From contig NZ_JAHQVB010000001.1 of assembly GCF_019052655.1 (NCBI RefSeq), positions 1-64,000 on the forward strand: a stretch of 64,000 nucleotides of DNA. The letters run 5' to 3'. Both the position numbers and the translations under genes were made by a program. The notes under the pieces were generated by a model that was not told where the DNA came from, made no database searches, and saw only the letters and a list, made by a program, of their open reading frames with translations. This document shows positions 26,454 to 35,117 of this stretch, piece after piece. Positions within the stretch are counted from its first letter, which is position 1. Each line of letters begins with the position of its first letter. This DNA comes from Holdemanella porci. Its GTDB lineage: Bacteria > Bacillota_I > Bacilli_A > Erysipelotrichales > Erysipelotrichaceae.

Positions 26454-27158
26454 ATGCGTAGAGCCATTCTCTTTTTAGTTTTTGCGTTGTTTTTAGCGAT
26501 GGTCATTCAGCCAAATTTAAATAAACAAATTAAAGAAAAATCAAAAATCGATGTTCCTGAACAAACCAATTCGACAATTATTACCAATGATACAGTTGAC
26601 AATTCGCGCTGCAAATCGAAAGCTGTCATCTGTATTGATGCAAGTCATGGAGGTAGTGATGCAGGATATACAAGTGATGGACAGACGAGTGAAAAAGATC
26701 TAAACCTGATTATTGCCAAGAAGATTGGAGACAGCCTAGCTTCGGTAGGATATAACGTCGTGTATACAAGAAGTGATGACTCTTCTCTTTCAACAGAAGA
26801 TCGTATTACTTCAATCAATTCGCAAAAGGCAAAGTATTTGATTTCCATTCAAATGAATTCAAGTTCGGATTCTCTATCCAAAGGCTACTCCATTTTTACG
26901 CAGCCTAACGATAATATGATTCAGCTTGCCAAAAAACTTGCCCAAACCATGAATTCCATCAACCTATCGCAATTTGAAGGTATTGATTCGGATCATTATG
27001 AAAACTTCCCTATCTTATATGATAGTCAAATTCCTTCGATTCTATTAGAACTTGGATATTTAAGCAATAGTGAAGACTACACAAAATTAACGGATGAAAC
27101 CTTCCAACAAAAGATTGCGAATGCGATCACAGAAAGCTTTTTAGATCAAATCAACTAA
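26454..27158 (+). CDS. CwlD-like N-acetylmuramoyl-L-alanine amidase, altered zinc site
   Basis: A 234-residue protein with an N-terminal membrane anchor or signal (about 4-19) and an Amidase_3 domain. Expected zinc ligands: H65 (in IDASHGGSD) and E80 (SEKDLN) are present, but the third, normally the His of SIHxN, is Gln (Q133, SIQMN). The catalytic Glu E199 (LLELGYLSN) is kept. The usual DPGHGG is DASHGG. So it may be inactive, weak, or a regulator. ATG 26454 follows GGAGG. An extended -10 (TGTTAGAAT) stands upstream. Monocistronic, with its own terminator. Confidence 0.82.
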   Translation: MRRAILFLVFALFLAMVIQPNLNKQIKEKSKIDVPEQTNSTIITNDTVDNSRCKSKAVICIDASHGGSDAGYTSDGQTSEKDLNLIIAKKIGDSLASVGYNVVYTRSDDSSLSTEDRITSINSQKAKYLISIQMNSSSDSLSKGYSIFTQPNDNMIQLAKKLAQTMNSINLSQFEGIDSDHYENFPILYDSQIPSILLELGYLSNSEDYTKLTDETFQQKIANAITESFLDQIN

Positions 27159-27180
27159 CACTCTTCGGAGTGTTTTTTTG
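27157..27180 (+). terminator. Terminator of the amidase gene
   Basis: A 7-bp stem AACACTC/GAGTGTT capped by a UUCG tetraloop and followed by seven U. Confidence 0.92.
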
Positions 27181-27210
27181 TGCTATAATTAAAAGAAAAA
27201 GAGGTAATTT

Positions 27211-27723
27211 ATGGAAGAAAAATTAATATATAAAGGAATTATTTTTGATTTGGTCCAAAAAGATGTTGAAATCAAGAATAAAACCTATAAAAGAGACATC
27301 ATCCGTCATCCAGGTGGTGTAGGTGTGATTTGTATCATTGATGGTAAGATCTTACTTGTAAGACAAGAGCGTCCAGCTATTGGTAAAGAAACATTAGAAA
27401 TTCCGGCAGGTAAACTCGAATATGGTGAAAATCCAATGGAATGTGGTCTTCGTGAATTAAATGAAGAAACGGGTATGGCTTGTGATAAGCTAGAATTATT
27501 ATTAAGTTTTGTATCCACTCCAGGCTTTTGCGATGAAAGAATCTGGATTTATAAAGCGATCAATCCAAAAAAAGCGGATATAAAACTTAGCTTAGATGAA
27601 GATGAAGAAATTGATACTTTGTGGCTGGATTTAGAAACTGCCTTTGAGTATACAAGAAACGGAAAGATTGATGACGGGAAGACTGTGATTGCGATCAGTC
27701 AAATGATGGCAGAAAGGAATTAA
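27211..27723 (+). CDS. Nudix hydrolase, ADP-ribose pyrophosphatase type
   Basis: A 170-residue protein. The Nudix box runs from GKLEYGENP to RELNEETGM (about 70-90) and is complete. The pattern of FDLVQKDVE and RDIIRHPGGVGV before it fits the NudF/ADP-ribose group. Promoter TGCTATAAT lies at 27181-27189 right after the amidase terminator; GAGGTAAT is the ribosome site. It heads an operon with an ATP-grasp enzyme starting 5 nt downstream. Confidence 0.88.
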   Translation: MEEKLIYKGIIFDLVQKDVEIKNKTYKRDIIRHPGGVGVICIIDGKILLVRQERPAIGKETLEIPAGKLEYGENPMECGLRELNEETGMACDKLELLLSFVSTPGFCDERIWIYKAINPKKADIKLSLDEDEEIDTLWLDLETAFEYTRNGKIDDGKTVIAISQMMAERN

Positions 27724-27727
27724 GATT

Positions 27728-28924
27728 ATGAATTTTGTGGTGATTTCACCAAACTATCCAGAAAGCTACTGGATGTTTTGCAGGGGTTTAAAAGAAAATG
27801 GAGCTAAAGTTTTAGCCATTGTTGATACACCCTACAATCAATTGAAACAAGAATTAAAAGAATATTGTGACGAGATCTATGTCGTAAAAAGTTTCCATGA
27901 TTATGATGAAATGGTCAAAGCTTGTGGTTATTTTACATTTAAGTATGGAAAGATTGACTGGATTGAATCCAATAATGAGGCTTGGTTGGATTTAGATGCA
28001 CGTCTTCGTGATGATTTCAATGTGAAAACAGGTTTTTCTCTAGAAAGAATTGAAGAACTTCAATCTAAGTCACAAATGAAAAAATATTATAAAGAAGCTA
28101 ATGTCCCGGTGGCAGATTATAGAGTACTACATACACTTAAAGATAGCTTAGATTTTGCCAAACAAGTAGGCTATCCATTAGTCATGAAACCCGATCATGG
28201 TGTAGGTGCAAGCATGACTTACAAGATCATGAATGCTGAACAATTAGAATCCGTATATATGCAGACAAAGGATCATGTGATGATTCTAGAACAATATATC
28301 GATGGAGATGTCTTTACCTTAGATGGTATTTGTGATGAAAACGGGGATATTCGCTATTTAAATAGTTTAGAATATGTCGGTAATTGTATGGATTCTGTGC
28401 TTTACCAACAAAGTATTGGTTGTTATACAACTTTTGAGATCAGTGATGAATATCGTGACATTGTACAAAGAACAATCCATGCGTTTAAAATCAAGAATCG
28501 CTTCTTCCATTGCGAATTCTTTCGATTGAATCATGATGTGCAAGGTTTAGGCGAAAAGGGACGCGTCTTTGGTTTAGAAGTGAATTTCAGACCACCAGGA
28601 GGATTCTGTCCGGATTTAATGAATTATGCCGGAGAATTGGATGTTTATCGTTTATGGGCCGAAGTCATCTTGAAACAAAGTGCTTCTTATTCAAAGCTTA
28701 GAAGATATTCGGCTGGTTTTGTAGGAAGAAGAAACTCCATCAAATATCGTTTTACAGTAAAAGAAGTGGAAGAGATGTTTAAAGAAGATATGATTGAAGT
28801 CTTATATCTTCCTGAAGCTTTTGCGGCTGCGATGGGCGATGTCGCAATTGTTGCCAAATTTACAAGTCCTGCAAGGCGAGATGAATTCTTTAAGAGTGCA
28901 TTAAGAAGGAAGGATCGATTATGA
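27728..28924 (+). CDS. ATP-grasp domain ligase of unknown substrate
   Basis: A 398-residue protein. An N-terminal Rossmann-like preATP-grasp part (NFVVISPNYPESYWMFCRGL) is followed by an ATP-grasp fold: SKSQMKKYYKEANVPVADY, GYPLVMKPDHGVGASMTYKI, ILEQYIDGDVFTLDG and the metal-binding GLEVNFRPPGG. ATP-grasp enzymes join a carboxylate to an amine or thiol via acyl-phosphate; the substrate here is unknown. The gene overlaps the next (esterase) by 4 nt, which suggests a joint pathway. Confidence 0.82.
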   Translation: MNFVVISPNYPESYWMFCRGLKENGAKVLAIVDTPYNQLKQELKEYCDEIYVVKSFHDYDEMVKACGYFTFKYGKIDWIESNNEAWLDLDARLRDDFNVKTGFSLERIEELQSKSQMKKYYKEANVPVADYRVLHTLKDSLDFAKQVGYPLVMKPDHGVGASMTYKIMNAEQLESVYMQTKDHVMILEQYIDGDVFTLDGICDENGDIRYLNSLEYVGNCMDSVLYQQSIGCYTTFEISDEYRDIVQRTIHAFKIKNRFFHCEFFRLNHDVQGLGEKGRVFGLEVNFRPPGGFCPDLMNYAGELDVYRLWAEVILKQSASYSKLRRYSAGFVGRRNSIKYRFTVKEVEEMFKEDMIEVLYLPEAFAAAMGDVAIVAKFTSPARRDEFFKSALRRKDRL

Positions 28925-29676
28925 TCGTTGAAAAAGAACTTTTCATGACAAAGCTTAATGACACAAGAAAAATCTTTATTTATTTACCCGATGACTATGA
29001 TACAAGTAATAAACAATATCCTGTTTTATATGCCTTTGATGGACACAATATCTTTTTAGATGCATATGCCACTTATGGCAAGGCTATTCATATTCAACAA
29101 CATATAGAAAAGCTAGGTATCGATATGATTGTTGTTGGACAAGAATGTAGCCATGTTGGAAATAATCGCTTAAAGGAATACGCTCCCTACTCTTTCTATG
29201 ATCCGGAATATGGCTCTTTTGAAGGTCAAGGAGAAGAAACGATGGATTTTTTCGTACATGAATTAAAACCTTATATAGATGATCACTATAGAACCAAAAA
29301 AACAAGAAAGAATACATTTATTGGTGGAAGCAGCTGTGGTGGTTTAATGGCTTTATATGCAGCCTATGCCTATTCCAATGTATATTCAAAGGCCATTGTG
29401 ATTTCTCCTTATGTATTAGAAAGTATGGATGCGATTCTGAAAGATATCCATCAAAGTCATATTCAAAAGAACACTTCTATCTATCTATCTTGGGGTTCAA
29501 ATGAAACAAGCTTGATGCATGAATTTGTTTGGCAAACAAAGGCTTGTACAGAAATTGGCAATGCCCTGTCTAAAAAAGGAGTCGACGTCTTGTACAATGT
29601 AATTCCTGAAGGAAGACATTGTGAGGAAGACTGGGAAAAAGAATGTGATACATTCCTTCCTTTCTTGGTACAATGA
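28921..29676 (+). CDS. Putative esterase (PF00756, alpha/beta hydrolase)
   Basis: A 251-residue esterase-D-like hydrolase with no signal peptide. The nucleophile is in FIGGSSCGGLMALYAAY (about 127-143), the first of the two serines aligning best with GxSxGG. The late His is in PEGRHCEEDWEKE. The opening YPVLYAFDGHNIFLD is typical. It overlaps both neighbours by 4 nt (ATGA). It may release a product or cleave an ester made by the ATP-grasp enzyme; that is speculation. Confidence 0.82.
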   Translation: MIVEKELFMTKLNDTRKIFIYLPDDYDTSNKQYPVLYAFDGHNIFLDAYATYGKAIHIQQHIEKLGIDMIVVGQECSHVGNNRLKEYAPYSFYDPEYGSFEGQGEETMDFFVHELKPYIDDHYRTKKTRKNTFIGGSSCGGLMALYAAYAYSNVYSKAIVISPYVLESMDAILKDIHQSHIQKNTSIYLSWGSNETSLMHEFVWQTKACTEIGNALSKKGVDVLYNVIPEGRHCEEDWEKECDTFLPFLVQ

Positions 29677-30746
29677 ATCGAAGTGTAGTGATTCAAAAGC
29701 TTGAAACAAAAGCTAAACGTAAGATTGTCATTAGTGATATCCATGGAAATTTAGATTTATATTTAAAATTATTAGATCAAATTTCTTATAAGCCCAATGA
29801 AGATTGTTTGATTCTTTTAGGAGATTTAATTGAAAAAGGAAAAAGAAATCTAGATACCCTTCATTATATTATGCACCAAGCACAAAATGAAGATGTACAT
29901 TGTATCATGGGAAATTGTGATTTTATTGCGAAGAATGTTCTTTATTCGTATCGCTTAGATTTTTTAAAACATGTGCTTGGTTTTCGTAAAGAAAGTTTGA
30001 TTCATGAAATGGCAAGAAATCTAAATTTTGAGATTACACATAATAGTAATATGGCAAATGTTTGTCAGATTCTAAGAAAGCACTATTTAAAAGAATTATG
30101 TTTCTTAAATGATTTACCTCATGTTTTAGAAGATGAAGACCATATTTATGTGCATGCGGGCATTGAATCAAATGAAAATTATGGAACCGATTTTAAACAA
30201 GTCATGACCCATGCCTTCTTTTTAGAAACAAACGAAGTTTTCAAAAAGAATGTCGTAGTAGGCCATATGCCTGTAACCGAATATTGTACGCATATTGCCT
30301 CTTTTGATCCTATTTATGATGCAAAACATAATATTTATAGTATTGATGGTGGTAATATGGTGAAATATGGCGGTCAATTAAATGCCCTTATATTTGAAGA
30401 CAATACCGTAAAAATGGATCGATGTGATTTTCTTCAAGAAAGAAAAGTCATTCATGATGTCAAATATCATACACAAATTCCCTTCTTTATTACTTTTAAT
30501 CATGGTAATATTCAAATCCTTGAACAACATTCGATACAATCAAAAGTATATTGTCCCTACAACAATCGTACATTCTGGGTTGAAAATGAATTTGTGACAA
30601 AAGACATGAAGGCGTATGATTATACAAATTATGAGATTCCATTAAAAAAAGGCGATACCGTCAAAGAGGTATTCGCCTATCAAGATAAAGTTCAAATCAA
30701 AAAGAATGGTATACTAGGCTGGACCCATCGTTCGAACCTAGAATGA
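29673..30746 (+). CDS. Metallophosphatase with C-terminal SH3-like domain
   Basis: A 357-residue calcineurin-like phosphoesterase. Metal motifs are SDIHGN (21-26), GDLIEKG (50-56), GNCD (80-83), HAGIE (near 157) and GHMP (near 193). GNCD rather than GNHE is found in YfcE-type phosphodiesterases, while the rest looks like PPP-type protein phosphatases. The last 50 residues (PLKKGDTVKEVF ... GILGWTHRSNL) look like an SH3-like binding domain, unusual for such an enzyme. Last gene of the Nudix/ATP-grasp/esterase operon. Confidence 0.78.
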   Translation: MNRSVVIQKLETKAKRKIVISDIHGNLDLYLKLLDQISYKPNEDCLILLGDLIEKGKRNLDTLHYIMHQAQNEDVHCIMGNCDFIAKNVLYSYRLDFLKHVLGFRKESLIHEMARNLNFEITHNSNMANVCQILRKHYLKELCFLNDLPHVLEDEDHIYVHAGIESNENYGTDFKQVMTHAFFLETNEVFKKNVVVGHMPVTEYCTHIASFDPIYDAKHNIYSIDGGNMVKYGGQLNALIFEDNTVKMDRCDFLQERKVIHDVKYHTQIPFFITFNHGNIQILEQHSIQSKVYCPYNNRTFWVENEFVTKDMKAYDYTNYEIPLKKGDTVKEVFAYQDKVQIKKNGILGWTHRSNLE

Positions 30747-30762
30747 TACTATTCTTTTTTTT
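30739..30762 (+). terminator. Weak terminator of the ATP-grasp operon
   Basis: A 5-bp hairpin AGAAT/ATTCT at the stop codon followed by eight U. The stem is short; the convergent threonine aldolase gene ends here too. Confidence 0.5.
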
Positions 30763-31783
30763 CGATTGCTTGTTCTAAATATGTGATCAATGCATTGACT
30801 TCATCTTCACTTGTGTGCCAACTTGTTACGAATCGAATGACATAGTGATCATCGCATTTTTCCCAGATTTCAAAATCAATGTTTTCACTTAAGAATTGGT
30901 ATTGTTCCTTTGATACATTCACAAAAATCTGGTTTGTATCACTCTTCATGAATAAGGCATAGCCAAGTTCTTGTAGTTTAGATTGAATTTTCTGTGCTAA
31001 AACAACCGATTGCTTGGCATATCCAAAGAAAGCATCGTGCTCAAATAAGCCTAAGAATTGAATACCTAAAAGCCATCCTTTGGCAAGCATTGCTCCATTT
31101 TGTTTCATCACAAAACGGAAATATGGCTTTAATTCAGGATTGGAGATGACAACAGCTTCTCCCATTAAAGCTCCATTTTTTGTACCGCCAATATAGAATA
31201 CATCACAAATATTAGCCAGGTCATTTAAAGTATAATCTACAGTGGATAAGGCAACACCTAGTCTTGCACCATCCATCATTAAATATAGACCTAATTCATC
31301 GCAAACCGCACGAATGTTTTTTAATTCATCTAATGTATACACCGTTCCGTATTCTGTGGCATTGGAAATATAAACCATTTTTGGATAAACCATGTGTTCA
31401 TATGAGAGCATGTGTGCATCAAATACTTTACGAATATCGCTAGGATTGATCTTTCCAGCATAATTATTTACCTGAATTACTTTATGTCCTACAGCTTCAA
31501 TCGCACCCGTTTCATGGGTGGCGATATGTCCTGTATCACAGGCAATCACGGCTTCAAATGGTTTTAAGCAAGCTTTGATGATGGTTTGGTTAGTAATCGT
31601 TCCTCCAACTAAAAAGTGGATATCTACATCGTAGTCTGGAATATGTTTTTTAATGGTTTCTTTGGCATTTTGACAAATCGCATCCATACCATATCCAGTA
31701 AAAGAATGACCATTGGTAGTATTCATATATTCCATGATTTCTGGAATACATCCTTGGCCATAATCATTTCTAAAAAATAACAT
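30749..31783 (-). CDS. ltaE: Low-specificity threonine aldolase
   Basis: A 344-residue PLP enzyme of the beta-eliminating lyase/threonine aldolase fold. The PLP lysine is in FYIGGTKNGALMGEA, the phosphate and pyridine contacts in TNGHSFTGYG and MDGARLGVAL. It cleaves threonine or allo-threonine to glycine and acetaldehyde. ATG 31783 is taken for its GGGAG site and because the family starts at FFRNDYGQG. It follows the pct terminator and I see no promoter of quality, so it may live on read-through. Confidence 0.88.
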   Translation of the reverse strand: MLFFRNDYGQGCIPEIMEYMNTTNGHSFTGYGMDAICQNAKETIKKHIPDYDVDIHFLVGGTITNQTIIKACLKPFEAVIACDTGHIATHETGAIEAVGHKVIQVNNYAGKINPSDIRKVFDAHMLSYEHMVYPKMVYISNATEYGTVYTLDELKNIRAVCDELGLYLMMDGARLGVALSTVDYTLNDLANICDVFYIGGTKNGALMGEAVVISNPELKPYFRFVMKQNGAMLAKGWLLGIQFLGLFEHDAFFGYAKQSVVLAQKIQSKLQELGYALFMKSDTNQIFVNVSKEQYQFLSENIDFEIWEKCDDHYVIRFVTSWHTSEDEVNALITYLEQAIEKKE

Positions 31784-31810
31784 CTTTATCAACTCCCAAA
31801 ACCATTGTAG

Positions 31811-31838
31811 CACAAAAAACAGGTCATTTGACCTGTTT
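31811..31838 (-). terminator. Terminator of the butyrate operon
   Basis: A 9-10 bp stem AAACAGGTCA/TGACCTGTTT followed by a U-run on the minus strand, just after pct. Confidence 0.85.
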
Positions 31839-31845
31839 ATTCAAT

Positions 31846-33396
31846 TTATTCTTCTTTTAAACCCATGATTTCATCCGTAAATAGACGTGCATCCATCAAC
31901 TTCAAATCTTCAGCGATGTATGGCTTAAATTCCATTTGATCTAATACATCTTTTTGTAAATCTACACCTGGAGCGATTTCGATCAATGTTAATTTACCAT
32001 CAATTAACTTAAATACGGCACGCTCAGTGATATATAAGATTTTTTGACCTGTTTCATTCGCATAATCTGCTGAGAAAGTAACCTGTTCAATATGGTTCTT
32101 GAATTTTTTGATTTGACCTTCTTGATCAATTGTCAATTTACCATTACCAATTGTTTCTTTTAAACCTTTAGCTGTGAATGTTCCACAATAAACAACAACT
32201 GGTGATGTTTGGGTAATATTAATAAATCCACCACATCCAGCAATTTTTGGTCCAAAACGAGAAACGTTGATATCACCTTTTGGATCACATTCAGCAAGTC
32301 CTAAGAAAGCTTGGTCTAATCCACCACCATCATAAAAGTCAAACTGATATGTTTGGTCAATGATTGCATCTGGATTTGTACATGCACCGAAGGCAGTTCC
32401 ATTCATTGGAACACCACCAATTCCTCCAGCTTCTACAGTCATCTTAAGTCCTGGTAAACCTTCTTCATTGGCAACATTTGCGATACCTTCTGGCATACCA
32501 ATTCCCAAGTTGATAACAGCTGATGGATCCAATTCCATAGCAGCACGACGACAAACAACTTTACGTGCATTTAAGGGCATTGGTTCAATTGAATTAACTG
32601 GTACACGAATTTCACCACAGAATGATGGATTGTATGGATCTGAGTAAGTTTGCCAGTGATTTTCTGGATTTGCAACCACGATTGCATCAACATAAATACC
32701 AGGAATCTTAACATCCATTGGTTTTAATGAACCGCGTTCTACGAGTTTTTCTACCTGTAGAATAACTTTACCACCACTGTTTTTAACAGCTTGGGCAATA
32801 CTGATTGAATCAAGAGTAGCTGCTTCTTTACACATTGAGCAGTTTCCATCTTCATCGGCATATGTACCACGAATTAAAGCAATATCCAATGGGAATGATT
32901 TATAACGTAACCATTCTTCTCCATCCATATTGATTAATTCAACTAAGTCTTCTTTAGTGCGTTCATTCATTTTCGCACCTTCTATACGTGGGTCAATAAA
33001 TGTTTTCAAACCTATTTTAGTGATAACGCCAGGACGGTGTCCAGCAATTTCACGGAACATCAAACTAATGGTTCCTAGTGGTAAGTTGTATCCTTCTACT
33101 TTATTCTCAAAAACTAATTTTTGGAAAGTAGGAATCAATCCCCAGTGACCACCAATAATTCTTTTTAACAATCCTTCGTGACCTATGTGGTTCAATCCAA
33201 GATCAGGTGTTCCATCTCCTACACCTGCAGAGAACATAACTGTTAAATCTCTAGGGTGTCCAGTTTCTAAGAAACTCTTTTCAATGGCAACACTAAGTTC
33301 TTGAGGGTGACCCATTCCAATAAATCCACCAACACCAATTTTATCGCCATCTTTGATCAAACTGATGGCTTCTTGGGCTGACATTACTTTTGACAT
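31846..33396 (-). CDS. Family I CoA-transferase (Pct/YdiF type)
   Basis: A 516-residue enzyme with fused alpha and beta halves. The catalytic Glu is E322 in TVEAGGIGGVP, and the oxyanion loop GVGGFIGMGHPQEL is at the N-terminus. Family members move CoA between acetate, propionate, butyrate and lactate. As the last gene of bcd-etfB-etfA-hbd-crt, it probably releases butyrate from butyryl-CoA while making acetyl-CoA. The exact acceptor cannot be read; propionate or lactate CoA-transferase is an alternative. Confidence 0.87.
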   Translation of the reverse strand: MSKVMSAQEAISLIKDGDKIGVGGFIGMGHPQELSVAIEKSFLETGHPRDLTVMFSAGVGDGTPDLGLNHIGHEGLLKRIIGGHWGLIPTFQKLVFENKVEGYNLPLGTISLMFREIAGHRPGVITKIGLKTFIDPRIEGAKMNERTKEDLVELINMDGEEWLRYKSFPLDIALIRGTYADEDGNCSMCKEAATLDSISIAQAVKNSGGKVILQVEKLVERGSLKPMDVKIPGIYVDAIVVANPENHWQTYSDPYNPSFCGEIRVPVNSIEPMPLNARKVVCRRAAMELDPSAVINLGIGMPEGIANVANEEGLPGLKMTVEAGGIGGVPMNGTAFGACTNPDAIIDQTYQFDFYDGGGLDQAFLGLAECDPKGDINVSRFGPKIAGCGGFINITQTSPVVVYCGTFTAKGLKETIGNGKLTIDQEGQIKKFKNHIEQVTFSADYANETGQKILYITERAVFKLIDGKLTLIEIAPGVDLQKDVLDQMEFKPYIAEDLKLMDARLFTDEIMGLKEE

Positions 33397-33417
33397 TTAA
33401 ATCATCCTTTCAAATAA

Positions 33418-34197
33418 TTATTTGTTTTTAAATTCTTTTTCTTTTACTTTGTTTACGAAGCATTCCATTCCGTAAGTTTGATCTTCTGTTGCGAAGCAAT
33501 CCGAGAAATCTTTTACTTCGATAGCTATAGCTGAATCCATATCTGTTTGAAGTCCAGCGTTGATTGCTTTTTTAGATTGAGCAACAGCAATTGGAGCGTT
33601 CTTGCAGATTCCATTAGCCATCTTTAAAGCAGTTGCCATTAATTCTTCTTGAGGAACGACCGCATTTACTAATCCAATAGCCAATGCTTTATCTGCTTTG
33701 ATATTACGAGCTGTAAAGATCATTTCTTTAGCAATTCCAGCAGGTACTAAACGAGCTAAACGTTGAGTTCCACCAAAACCTGGAGTAATACCTAATCCTA
33801 CTTCTGGTTGTCCAAATACAGCATTTTCAGCCGCAATACGAATATCACAAGCCATGCTTAATTCACATCCACCACCTAATGCAAAACCATTTACTGCTGC
33901 AATTACTGGGCAGTGTAAAGTTTCAATTTGACGGAAGATTTTGTTTCCGTAAGCTCCATATTCAGCAGCTTCTTCAACAGTTTTGTCTTTCATTTCAGCA
34001 ATATCTGCACCAGCAACGAATGATTTGTTTCCAGCACCAGTGATAACTACACAATAAGTATCTTTATCTGCTTCTACTGTATTCACAGCTTCTTCTAAGT
34101 CGTTTAATACAGCTGTTGATAAAGCGTTTAATGCTTTTTCACGATTAATTGTGATAATTGAAACGTGACCTTGTTTTTCTAATAATACGTTTTCCAT
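33418..34197 (-). CDS. crt: 3-hydroxybutyryl-CoA dehydratase (crotonase)
   Basis: A 259-residue enoyl-CoA hydratase fold. The oxyanion loop is AGADIAEM, and the catalytic glutamates are in GGGCELSMACDIRIA and GQPEVGLGITPGFGGTQRL. It converts 3-hydroxybutyryl-CoA to crotonyl-CoA in the butyrate pathway. A hairpin stands between it and hbd. Confidence 0.95.
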   Translation of the reverse strand: MENVLLEKQGHVSIITINREKALNALSTAVLNDLEEAVNTVEADKDTYCVVITGAGNKSFVAGADIAEMKDKTVEEAAEYGAYGNKIFRQIETLHCPVIAAVNGFALGGGCELSMACDIRIAAENAVFGQPEVGLGITPGFGGTQRLARLVPAGIAKEMIFTARNIKADKALAIGLVNAVVPQEELMATALKMANGICKNAPIAVAQSKKAINAGLQTDMDSAIAIEVKDFSDCFATEDQTYGMECFVNKVKEKEFKNK

Positions 34198-34216
34198 GAT
34201 TGTTCTCCTCTATATT

Positions 34217-34250
34217 TAAATAAAAAGTGAAACAACGAGTGTTTCACTTT
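34217..34250 (-). other. Hairpin between hbd and crt
   Basis: A 10-bp perfect stem AAAGTGAAAC/GTTTCACTTT with a 7-nt loop, followed by UUUUUAUUUA on the transcript. It may be a partial terminator or an mRNA processing/stability element that sets lower crt-pct expression. Confidence 0.6.
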
Positions 34251-34260
34251 AGTTATTTCA

Positions 34261-35097
34261 CTAGTTGTAGCTGTAGAATCCTTGTTTAGTTTTTTGACCT
34301 AATTTTCCAGCACGAACCATTTTCTTTAATAATGTACATGGACGATATTTTGGATCTCCTGTTTCAGTATATAATACTTCCATTACATCTAAAACAATAT
34401 CCAATCCAATTAAGTCACCCAAAGCCAATGGTCCCATTGGGTGGTTAGCTCCAAGTTTCATAGCTGTATCGATATCTTCAACACTTGCCAATCCTTCTTG
34501 GTAAATGAAGCAAGCTTCATTGATCATTGGAATTAAGATACGGTTAACTACGAATCCAGGTCCTTCAGCAACTTCTACTGGAGTTTTTCCTAATGATTTA
34601 GAGCATTCGATGATAGCTTCTTTTGTTTCAACTGGAGTGTTTTCACCAGAAATAACTTCAACTAATTTCATACGATCAGCTGGGTTAAAGAAGTGCATAC
34701 CGATAACGTTGTGTTTGATTCCGTTAGCAATTTCAGTAACACTTAAACTTGAAGTGTTTGTTCCGAAAATGCAGTCTTCTTTACAGATTTCATCTAAAGT
34801 CTTGAATAAGTCTTTTTTGATTTCCATTTTTTCAAGAACAGCTTCAACGATTAAATCGCAGTCAGCTAAGTCTTTGTATTCGCCAGCAGTTAAGTTAGCT
34901 TTGATACCTTCTGCTTTTTCAGCAGTCATTTTTTCACGAGATACTAATTTATCTAATTTAGCACAAATTTTGTTGATACCATTTTGTGCCCATTCGATTT
35001 TAATATCACACACAGTTACATTGTATCCAGCTGTAGCAAATGCATTGGCAATACCTTGCCCCATTGTTCCAGCACCAATAACACCTACATTTTTCAT
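34261..35097 (-). CDS. hbd: 3-hydroxybutyryl-CoA dehydrogenase
   Basis: A 278-residue NAD(P)-dependent enzyme, standard length. The nucleotide loop is GVIGAGTMGQGIA (4-16), the catalytic His is in IGMHFFNPADRMKLVE with the Glu of the dyad, and the C-terminal helical domain contains GANHPMGPLALGDLIGLD. It reduces acetoacetyl-CoA to 3-hydroxybutyryl-CoA. Confidence 0.96.
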   Translation of the reverse strand: MKNVGVIGAGTMGQGIANAFATAGYNVTVCDIKIEWAQNGINKICAKLDKLVSREKMTAEKAEGIKANLTAGEYKDLADCDLIVEAVLEKMEIKKDLFKTLDEICKEDCIFGTNTSSLSVTEIANGIKHNVIGMHFFNPADRMKLVEVISGENTPVETKEAIIECSKSLGKTPVEVAEGPGFVVNRILIPMINEACFIYQEGLASVEDIDTAMKLGANHPMGPLALGDLIGLDIVLDVMEVLYTETGDPKYRPCTLLKKMVRAGKLGQKTKQGFYSYN

Positions 35098-35117
35098 TTT
35101 AAATATGCTCCTTTTTA

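Noticed and set aside
30733..30745. TTCGAACC tRNA T-arm-like sequence
   Set aside because: It is coding (end of the phosphatase gene), and no acceptor or anticodon arms can be built around it.
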